Positions 56,995 to 64,000 of a stretch of 64,000 bases of DNA are shown here, piece after piece (positions within the stretch are counted from its first letter, which is position 1; every line of letters begins with the position of its first letter). The stretch comes from Tragulus kanchil (lineage: Eukaryota > Chordata > Mammalia > Artiodactyla > Tragulidae), in assembly GCA_022376925.1 (NCBI GenBank), contig JAIOJX010000032.1, positions 99,006,794-99,070,793 of the forward strand, in the 5' to 3' direction. The position numbers were made by a program, and so were the translations under genes. Under the pieces are notes generated by a model. It had not been told where the DNA came from, made no database searches, and saw nothing but the letters and a program-made list of their open reading frames with translations.

Positions 56995-57312
56995 TTTCTG
57001 TTGTGGATTGAATTGTATCCCCTACCCTGGACCTTTCCTGTCAAAAACATAATATATGTCAAGGTCCATTCCCCCATTACCTTTGAGTCACAGAGACAGG
57101 TACACATGGAGGAGACACAGGGACAGGATAGCCATCTGCAAGTGAAATGGAGAAGCCTGGAGCAATCCCACCTCATCACCCTCAGAAAGAACCAACTCTG
57201 CTCACGCCTTGGTTTTGGACTTCTAGTATCCAGAATTGTAAGACAATATATTTCTGTTGCTTAAGCCAACCAGCTAGTGACCTTTGTTATGGTTATTCTA
57301 GCAAACTAATGC
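56995..57312 (+). mobile_element. MLT1-type (ERVL-MaLR) solo LTR
   Basis: Starts TGTTGTGGATTGAATTGTATC, has the GATAGCCATCTGCAAGTG phrase, then TCCAGAATTGTAAGACAATA and GCTTAAGCCAACCAGC, and ends near CTAGCAAACTAATGCA. This is the MLT1 plan from start to end, with an internal deletion (about 320 bp). No coding remnant. Confidence 0.85.
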
Positions 57313-57545
57313 ATATTCTGTACCCCTTTTTCTTTATGAGACATTGGGAAAGGAAGAGAAGAAGGCGACTTGCTCAGGTTGCTAAGTGAGGTTCTGGGAT
57401 TTTCACCCTGTTCTTTCTTTTACTCCCATGTGTAGATTGCTAGAAAGAAAGTCGTCAGGAGCGAATGGGGCCCTTGAATTTCTCTTGGCTTTTGTTCATT
57501 CCTGTGAATATTTACATGCCTGACATGTCATAAACTGATACTTGT

Positions 57546-57590
57546 TAGATGGATGGATGGATAAGTGAATGAATGAATGAATGAATGTTC
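57546..57590. repeat. GGAT/GAAT tetranucleotide microsatellite
   Basis: GATGGATGGATGGATAAGTG followed by AATG units (GAATGAATGAATGAATG). Single copy. Confidence 0.88.
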
Positions 57591-57599
57591 TTTCTAATT

Positions 57600-57960
57600 A
57601 CTTACTCTGAATGTCACAGTTAACTTAAGATGATTAAAAACAGAATAAACACATCACATTGGAATAAGTGTTCCAACTACTCAAAGCAGTTGTCACAACA
57701 AAGCATTTTATTCTTTGTATTCAAATATTCTTCCAACAATCAGATACTATTATGACCAAGTTTTCAAATAAGTTCCTTGGAAATCTGGAAGTACACTGTC
57801 AGGTACAAAACTCCAAGGTCCTAATTCTTACTCATATTTGGAAACCATAGACTTCCGTAGCTTCCTTCTCTGGTTTCTGTCTATGCATCAGTGTTATCAG
57901 CTGATTTCCCTTTTCCCTCATCAGCTAATCCTTGGTTTTCCTTTATTGATTCTTCCTAAG
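57600..57960. other. Single-copy stretch, nothing recognised
   Basis: AT-rich, no gene or repeat supported. Confidence 0.4.
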
Positions 57961-58870
57961 TTTCCCAGATTCTAAACTTTGGAGTGCTCCAGGATTTTGC
58001 TATTCTGTCAGCACTCAGTCTTTTGGAAACTCCATCCTGTCTTTGGCTTTAAATACTATCTACATGCTTTGTGGTTGTTGTTTAGATGCTAAATTGTGTC
58101 CAACTCTTTTGTGACCCTATAGACTGTAGCCAATCAGGCTCCTCTGTCCATGGAATTTTGTAGGCAAGAATACTGAAATGGGGCGCTGTTTCCTTTTTTA
58201 GGGTATCTTTCCTGATCCAGAGATCAAAACCACCTCTCCTGTATTGGCAGGCAGACTCTTTACTGTTGAGCCACTAGGGAAGCCCAAAATGTGCTGATGA
58301 TCCCCAAATGGACACCACTTGCCTAGGTTTCTATACTGCAGTACACGCTTAACATCGCCTACTTAACATTCCCTCGTGGGTGTCTAATACATCTCTTGAA
58401 GTTGATATGTTCCAAACTCAACTCCAGATTTTTCCCCTCACCTAAGTAAAATACAGTGTGGAATCTCTCCTGTCATGACACATGACAACTTCATCCTTCC
58501 CGTTGCTTCAGTCAAAAACCTTGGGTCTTGCTTGAATCCTCCTCTTCTCTCACATCTAATGTTCAGTCACTCAGTGAATCTGACAGACATTGCTTCCAAA
58601 AAGTATTTGGAATTGGACCATGGCTGCCTATTATCACCTACACTGTTGCCTATTACCACTTGGATTATTGTGGTAGCTTCTTAACTGTTCTTTCTGCATC
58701 CATCCTTTTTCCTTCCCATATAGCCTCTTCACACATTTTTCTGAACCATCTTACTAAAATGTAAGTCAAGTCACATACTCCTCTGTCCAGACTCTTCTAA
58801 TAGTGCTGGATGATTTAATTCCTCACTACCTCTTAGACTTTATTTCCTTATTCTCTAGATCACATTGAGG
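57960..58870 (+). mobile_element. L2 LINE remnant, interrupted by Bov-tA
   Basis: CAGCACTCAGTCTTTTGG, CCAAACTCAACTCCAGATTT, AAAAACCTTGGGTCTTGC and CACTTGGATTATTGTGGTAG follow the L2 3' half. Frames of 69-78 codons seen here are decayed L2. Right part repeated at 59449-59998. Confidence 0.72.
58072..58286 (-). mobile_element. Bov-tA SINE inside L2
   Basis: TTGTGTCCAACTCTTTTGTG, GGCTCCTCTGTCCATGGAAT and TGTTGAGCCACTAGGGAAGC. Single copy; lies just left of D21. Confidence 0.87.
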
Positions 58871-60557
58871 TTTTTTTTACATTGACTATGATCATGTTTG
58901 CAAAGACATGAACATATGGTGGACCAAGAGTTTTCTGAGAGAGTAGTTGTTTAGTTGCTAAATCCTGTCTGACTCTTTTGTGGTCCTCTATGGACTATAG
59001 CTCACCTGTCCATGGGATTTTCCAGACAGGAATATTGGAGTGGGTTGCCATTTCCTTCTCCATGGGATTTTTTGGACCCAAGGATTGAACCTGTGTCTCT
59101 TAAATTGACAGGTGGACTCTTTACCGCTGAGCCACCAGGGAAGCCCTTCTGCGGGTGTGGTCTCAGTTCAGTCTTGTGAATAACCAAGCTCTGCACCACG
59201 TCATTGTGCCAGTGCTTCCCCACATGTTCCAGGCTCTCTGCCAAGACAGGGTTTAACCAGATCTCATGTAGCTCTACATCTCATTAAAATATCCACTTCA
59301 TTTACATGCAGTTTTTAAAATAATCGTATTGCTAACAGGAGGAAATCCTTTTAGCCTCTTATACTTCATCTGAGTGAGGCTTACCTTGTTCTTAAAGTTT
59401 CCAGGTCTATCTGTTTCCCCCTTGCCTGTTACCGGGGTGTCATGACAAACACCACTTGCCTAGGTTTCTATACTGTCATAACATCGCCTACTTAACATTC
59501 CTCGTGGGTGTCTAATACATCTCTTGAAGTTGATATGTTCCAAACTCAACTCCAGATTTTTCCCCTCACCTAAGTAAAATACAGTGTGGAATCTCTCCTG
59601 TCATGACACATGACAACTTCATCCTTCCCGTTGCTTCAGTCAAAAACCTTGGGTCTTGCTTGAATCCTCCTCTTCTCTCACATCTAATGTTCAGTCACTC
59701 AGTGAATCTGACAGACATTGCTTCCAAAAAGTATTTGGAATTGGACCATGGCTGCCTATTATCACCTACACTGTTGCCTATTACCACTTGGATTATTGTG
59801 GTAGCTTCTTAACTGTTCTTTCTGCATCCATCCTTTTTCCTTCCCATATAGCCTCTTCACACATTTTTCTGAACCATCTTACTAAAATGTAAGTCAAGTC
59901 ACATACTCCTCTATCCAGACTCTTCTAATAGTGCTGGATGATTTAATTCCTCACTACCTCTTAGACTTTATTTCCTTATTCTCTAGATCACATTGAGGTT
60001 TTTTTTACATTGACTATGATCATGTTTGCAAAGACATGAACATATGGTGGACCAAGAGTTTTCTGAGAGAGTAGTTGTTTAGTTGCTAAATCCTGTCTGA
60101 CTCTTTTGTGGTCCTCTATGGACTATAGCTCACCTGTCCATGGGATTTTCCAGACAGGAATATTGGAGTGGGTTGCCATTTCCTTCTCCATGGGATTTTT
60201 TGGACCCAAGGATTGAACCTGTGTCTCTTAAATTGACAGGTGGACTCTTTACCGCTGAGCCACCAGGGAAGCCCTTCTGCGGGTGTGGTCTCAGTTCAGT
60301 CTTGTGAATAACCAAGCTCTGCACCACGTCATTGTGCCAGTGCTTCCCCACATGTTCCAGGCTCTCTGCCAAGACAGGGTTTAACCAGATCTCATGTAGC
60401 TCTACATCTCATTAAAATATCCACTTCATTTACATGCAGTTTTTAAAATAATCGTATTGCTAACAGGAGGAAATCCTTTTAGCCTCTTATACTTCATCTG
60501 AGTGAGGCTTACCTTGTTCTTAAAGTTTCCAGGTGTATCAGTTTCCTCCTTGCCTTG
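58312..60557. repeat. Direct duplication D21, period about 1128
   Basis: Copy 1 is 58312 to about 59429 and copy 2 is 59449 to about 60557. Copy 2 lacks about eight bases near its left edge (TACTGTCATAACATCG against TACTGCAGTACACGCTTAACATCG). Several mismatches accumulate at the right edge of copy 1 (AGGTCTATCTGTTTCCCCC against AGGTGTATCAGTTTCCTCC). The middle is near identical. Confidence 0.96.
58944..59145 (-). mobile_element. Bov-tA SINE, antisense
   Basis: AGTTGCTAAATCCTGTCTGA, GTCCATGGGATTTTCCAGAC, CGCTGAGCCACCAGGGAAGC. Duplicate at 60072-60273. Confidence 0.87.
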
Positions 60558-60975
60558 TCTGTTTTTCTAAACTTCTTGATATGCTGGATGTTCTCTCTTA
60601 AGTAAATTGCTTCTAGATCCTTCTCTACTCTGTCCCCTGCCCCAGGAGTCTGACCTACATTAAGCACATCAGTGGGCTCCAATGTCCTATAGCTTCTGGA
60701 TGAAGTGGAAAGAGAAGAGTGTGAACATCAGAGTATTTTTTCTGGTTCCCTGCCTGTGAGGTCACCTTGGGCAGGCTGTGTCCCAGATGTCACTAATCCA
60801 TTTGTGAGGGAGAGCTGCTCTACAGAACACCCTCTTGTTTAAGTTCTGATAATGGCTCCCTCCCTCCTCTTCCCTTCCAGTCTGGGGGTGTTAACTTCTG
60901 GGTTTCTCCCCTATTCCTTAGGGTTCCCTTCCCTTGCTTACACCTTTATAATTAGCTCCTCACTGAGTTATTCTC
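59150..60975. other. D21 remainder and single-copy stretch
   Basis: Apart from the duplicated Bov-tA at 60072-60273 and L2 at 59449-59998, nothing is recognised. The single-copy part 60560-60975 contains CCTGATAATGGCTCCCTCCC-type pyrimidine-rich sequence. Confidence 0.35.
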
Positions 60976-61226
60976 ATGAGAATGTGTCATCAGTTTCTTG
61001 CTGGGACCCTGAGAGAGACACCTGGTGATCTGTAAATGTTTCCCCGACTTAATACATTTTATCTGTGGTGATCAGGCCTGATACATTCCCTTCGTTTAAC
61101 ACAGATTCTTTCTTTCTGAGTCATACTATTCAGACGAATACGAGAAAAATCCACTTCATCTTTGGGGGTTAGAGTCATGAAGCCAAAATGACCCATCCTG
61201 TAATCTTGGATTAGACCATGGCCAAG

Positions 61227-61320
61227 TGCCCCATGGACAGAGAAGCCTGGTGGGCTACAGTCCATAGCATTGAAAAGAGTCAGATACAGCTGAGGTGACT
61301 TAGCATGCAGGCACACAAGT
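61227..61320 (+). mobile_element. Bov-tA 3' tail fragment
   Basis: CCCCATGGACAGAGAAGCCT, GGGCTACAGTCCATAGCATT and CAGATACAGCTGAGGTGAC are the BovB-derived tail; the tRNA-like head is absent. Duplicate at 62359-62452. Confidence 0.8.
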
Positions 61321-61324
61321 GCCT

Positions 61325-62077
61325 TAACTTTGTGATATTTCACTTTCCACCTGATATTGAATATTTTAAAATGGAATTTGTATGAGCAATATAGACTGGT
61401 GCATAGTAGGCACTTTGCAAATATTAATTTATACTCTTTCCTCTTCACCTTTATGCCTTTGCTTTCCTAGTTTTATATTTTTCTTTTTCTGCTTCATTTT
61501 GATTAATGTAATACCTTAAACTTCAGTGAAGTTGGTAGAGTAGCACAGCATGTAATTTGCAGTCAGATAATTTCCTCATCAGTGGGAGTTGCGCTGGTGC
61601 TAATTTGGGCTGTATCCTCTATTTCAGTCCTTTGTCTCATTTGTAAAGAGCATTCTGTATTGTTCCAACTTCTACAGTGTTCTGTATGAGATTCTACATC
61701 GTGACTGAAAGTGAGACTAGAAAATCCATTCCACCCTCAGACTCTTTGATTGCAGGGCACGTGTATAAAATGCATCCTTATTAGGGAAAAATCTAAGTGC
61801 ACCAATTTCTGAATACAAGGGTCTTTCTCTGTTCTTGGGAAGAGCCTTGATTTGTGCTCAGTGGAGTCATCCTGGGAAGGATACTGGACGGAGGTTAAGT
61901 GGAATCCCCAATTCCATGACCTCCTGGGATGAAGCACTAGTTTATACTGAGCTGTACCCATTAGGCCTGCTCAGAGGTGTGGTTTAAAGAAGGAGATGGA
62001 TGATCTGAAGCAAGGAAGGTGAAGTCAGGAGGCGAAAACCAGCCACAATCCTCAAGATCAACAGCATATCACAAAGG
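61325..62077. other. Unrecognised sequence, D22
   Basis: AT-rich, short frames only, all repeated at 62457-63210. Confidence 0.4.
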
Positions 62078-63210
62078 GCTGAACAGCCAATGGGTGTCAT
62101 CATGATTTCTTGAATGTGTCATCAGTTTCTTGCTGGGACCCTGAGAGAGACACCTGGTGATCTGTAAATGTTTCCCCGACTTAATACATTTTATCTGTGG
62201 TGATCAGGCCTGATACATTCCCTTCGTTTAACACAGATTCTTTCTTTCTGAGTCATACTATTCAGACGAATACGAGAAAAATCCACTTCATCTTTGGGGG
62301 TTAGAGTCATGAAGCCAAAATGACCCATCCTGTAATCTTGGATTAGACCATGGCCAAGTGCCCCATGGACAGAGAAGCCTGGTGGGCTACAGTCCATAGC
62401 ATTGAAAAGAGTCAGATACAGCTGAGGTGACTTAGCATGCAGGCACACAAGTGCCTTAACTTTGTGATATTTCACTTTCCACCTGATATTGAATATTTTA
62501 AAATGGAATTTGTATGAGCAATATAGACTGGTGCATAGTAGGCACTTTGCAAATATTAATTTATACTCTTTCCTCTTCACCTTTATGCCTTTGCTTTCCT
62601 AGTTTTATATTTTTCTTTTTCTGCTTCATTTTGATTAATGTAATACCTTAAACTTCAGTGAAGTTGGTAGAGTAGCACAGCATGTAATTTGCAGTCAGAT
62701 AATTTCCTCATCAGTGGGAGTTGCGCTGGTGCTAATTTGGGCTGTATCCTCTATTTCAGTCCTTTGTCTCATTTGTAAAGAGCATTCTGTATTGTTCCAA
62801 CTTCTACAGTGTTCTGTATGAGATTCTACATCGTGACTGAAAGTGAGACTAGAAAATCCATTCCACCCTCAGACTCTTTGATTGCAGGGCACGTGTATAA
62901 AATGCATCCTTATTAGGGAAAAATCTAAGTGCACCAATTTCTGAATACAAGGGTCTTTCTCTGTTCTTGGGAAGAGCCTTGATTTGTGCTCAGTGGAGTC
63001 ATCCTGGGAAGGATACTGGACGGAGGTTAAGTGGAATCCCCAATTCCATGACCTCCTGGGATGAAGCACTAGTTTATACTGAGCTGTACCCATTAGGCCT
63101 GCTCAGAGGTGTGGTTTAAAGAAGGAGATGGATGATCTGAAGCAAGAGAGGTGAAATCAGGAGGGCGAAAACCAGCCACAATCCTCAAGATCAACAGCAT
63201 ATCACAAAGG

Positions 63211-63638
63211 CTACAAGCTAGAACACCAAGTGCCAGAGGTCAAGCTGGAGGTTTTTGTAGACCAGATTATATAAGATAAAGGTCAAGAGCATAGAAATAT
63301 TTTCAAACATAGAGAAGACAGTAGCAGCATAAGGTGTGGATATAAGCAAGATCCACCTGGGAACAAATTGTCTGAACAGTCACTGTGCCTCTCTAAGGAA
63401 AGGCTTGGCATGGTCCCACCAAGTCTGAGACCAGGATAAAATGAGAAAATAGGTGTGAAAGCATTTCATAAACCACAAAGCACTACGCAAAAGTGAGGAT
63501 CCAGCAGATATTTCACCATGCAGAGCCTGACTCTAAGAGGTCTATACCTGGTCAACTGGAGACAGACCAATCTCAAAGTCCACCTCCATGAAGAATACAT
63601 TCATTGAAAGAGAAACGATGCTCAAAGAAATTGAAACA
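63211..63638. other. Single-copy stretch, nothing recognised
   Basis: No gene or repeat supported. Confidence 0.4.
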
Positions 63639-63651
63639 AAAAAGGCAATTA

Positions 63652-63920
63652 GGGCTTCCCTGGTGGTCCAGTGGGTAGAGAGTCTGCCTTGCAGTGCAAG
63701 GGACACTCGTTCAGTCCGTGGCCCAGGAGGATCCCACGTGCCATGGATCGGCTGGACCGGTGTGTCCAATTACCAGCCGGCACTCTGGAGCGCATGCGCT
63801 CAGGGCCGGTGCTCTGCAATGGGAGAGACCATTGCACTGGGAGGCCCACATATGCCAAAGAATAAAAGATGAATGGAAATAAATACAAAAAAATTTAAAA
63901 ATAAAAGAAATAATCATTTG
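63652..63920 (+). mobile_element. CHR-type SINE, short form
   Basis: Head GGGCTTCCCTGGTGGTCCAG, A box visible, B box slightly altered (GTTCAGTCC). Palindrome GCGCATGCGC intact (63790-63799). The body passes from AAAGATGAATGGAAATAAAT straight to an A-rich tail, without the C-rich extension. Target duplication AAAAAGGCAATTA (63639-63651) and AAAAAGCCAATTA (63921-63933), one mismatch. Confidence 0.87.
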
Positions 63921-64000
63921 AAAAAGCCAATTAAAGGCAAATTGCAGGAAGGTTGTGTTTGCTGGGCTTTAGGATGAGAGGAACCTGGACCTCAAATACA

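Larger units (their letters stand above)
55070..57264. repeat. Direct duplication D20, period 1123
   Basis: Copy 1 is 55070-56141 and copy 2 is 56193-57264. A 51-bp filler (56142-56192) that I could not match elsewhere separates them. Copy 1 cuts an MLT1-type LTR short. Overlap with D19 gives a third copy: 53909-54203, 55072-55366 and 56195-56489 correspond. Confidence 0.97.
60980..63210. repeat. Direct duplication D22, period 1132
   Basis: Copy 1 is 60980-62077 and copy 2 is 62112-63210. About 34 bp of filler (62078-62111) lies between them. Differences appear only near the right edge: AAGGAAGGTGAAGTC versus AAGAGAGGTGAAATC, and an additional G in copy 2. Both end at CATATCACAAAGG. Confidence 0.97.

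Noticed and set aside
58475..58764. Overlapping 69- and 78-codon frames repeated at 59603-59892
   Set aside because: They lie in an L2 remnant and are repeated by D21.
1..64000. Regularly spaced duplications considered as a satellite or CRISPR-like array
   Set aside because: Each unit differs from the others and is present only twice. The sequence is clearly mammalian, and there are no short repeats with spacers.

Overview
This window looks like gene-poor intergenic or intronic nuclear DNA from a ruminant. The evidence is the repeat content. There are about ten Bov-tA SINEs (tRNA-Glu-like head joined to a BovB-derived tail), BovB/ART2-type 3' fragments, tRNA-derived CHR-type SINEs, an L1 3' end, and many old mammalian remnants (MIR, L2, MaLR LTRs). 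No dimeric Bov-A2 element was recognised and the CHR-type SINEs look young (CpG-rich, readable target-site duplications). That could fit a tragulid (mouse-deer) better than a bovid, but it is weak inference. I found no protein-coding gene, rRNA, functional tRNA or CRISPR array. The longer open frames are SINE or LTR sequence read through, or duplicates of each other.

The dominant structure is not a gene. The window is a chain of 22 direct, two-copy, head-to-tail duplications, each with a period of about 1.07-1.29 kb. Their junctions lie near 577, 4688, 7045, 10160, 13457, 17476, 19380, 22240, 24125, 26856, 28810, 31650, 34790, 37905, 40990, 43250, 45882, 48985, 54263, 56167, 59440 and 62095. 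Each pair is near-identical and lies between single-copy stretches. Where two junctions are only about 1.9 kb apart the blocks overlap, so about 250-435 bp is present three times. Several junctions carry filler or garbled bases and others show 3-9 bp of shared sequence. The simplest reading is that short contigs were laid end to end without collapsing their ~1.1 kb overlaps. Removing the second copies would leave roughly 39-40 kb of real sequence. A biological origin (serial small tandem duplications) is possible but much less likely.

Layout: 0-2 kb, CHR-type SINE duplicated. 2-6 kb, L2-like sequence and an L1 3' end split by a Bov-tA. 6-12 kb, Bov-tA, MIR and two antisense CHR-type SINEs. 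12-15 kb, CHR-type SINEs, a candidate retrocopy and a class II-like solo LTR. 15-21 kb, a MIR split by a Bov-tA and an unannotated block with SOX/POU-like and TAATTA motifs, partly triplicated. 21-30 kb, mostly unrecognised sequence in overlapping duplications. 30-37 kb, a CHR-type SINE and MaLR LTR remnants. 37-50 kb, BovB, CHR-type, Bov-tA, L2 and MIR remnants. 50-53 kb, an AT-rich microsatellite and a divergent Bov-tA pair with no duplication. 53-64 kb, MIR, MLT1, L2 and Bov-tA, ending in a CHR-type SINE.

Beyond the duplication chain, the items of most interest are: (a) a CHR-type SINE family whose copies carry a perfect GCGCATGCGC palindrome (NRF1-type site), some with a C-rich 3' extension; (b) a candidate enhancer at 16.98-17.47 kb; (c) three copies of one 13-bp target sequence around a SINE and a possible retrocopy at 12.5-13.2 kb.
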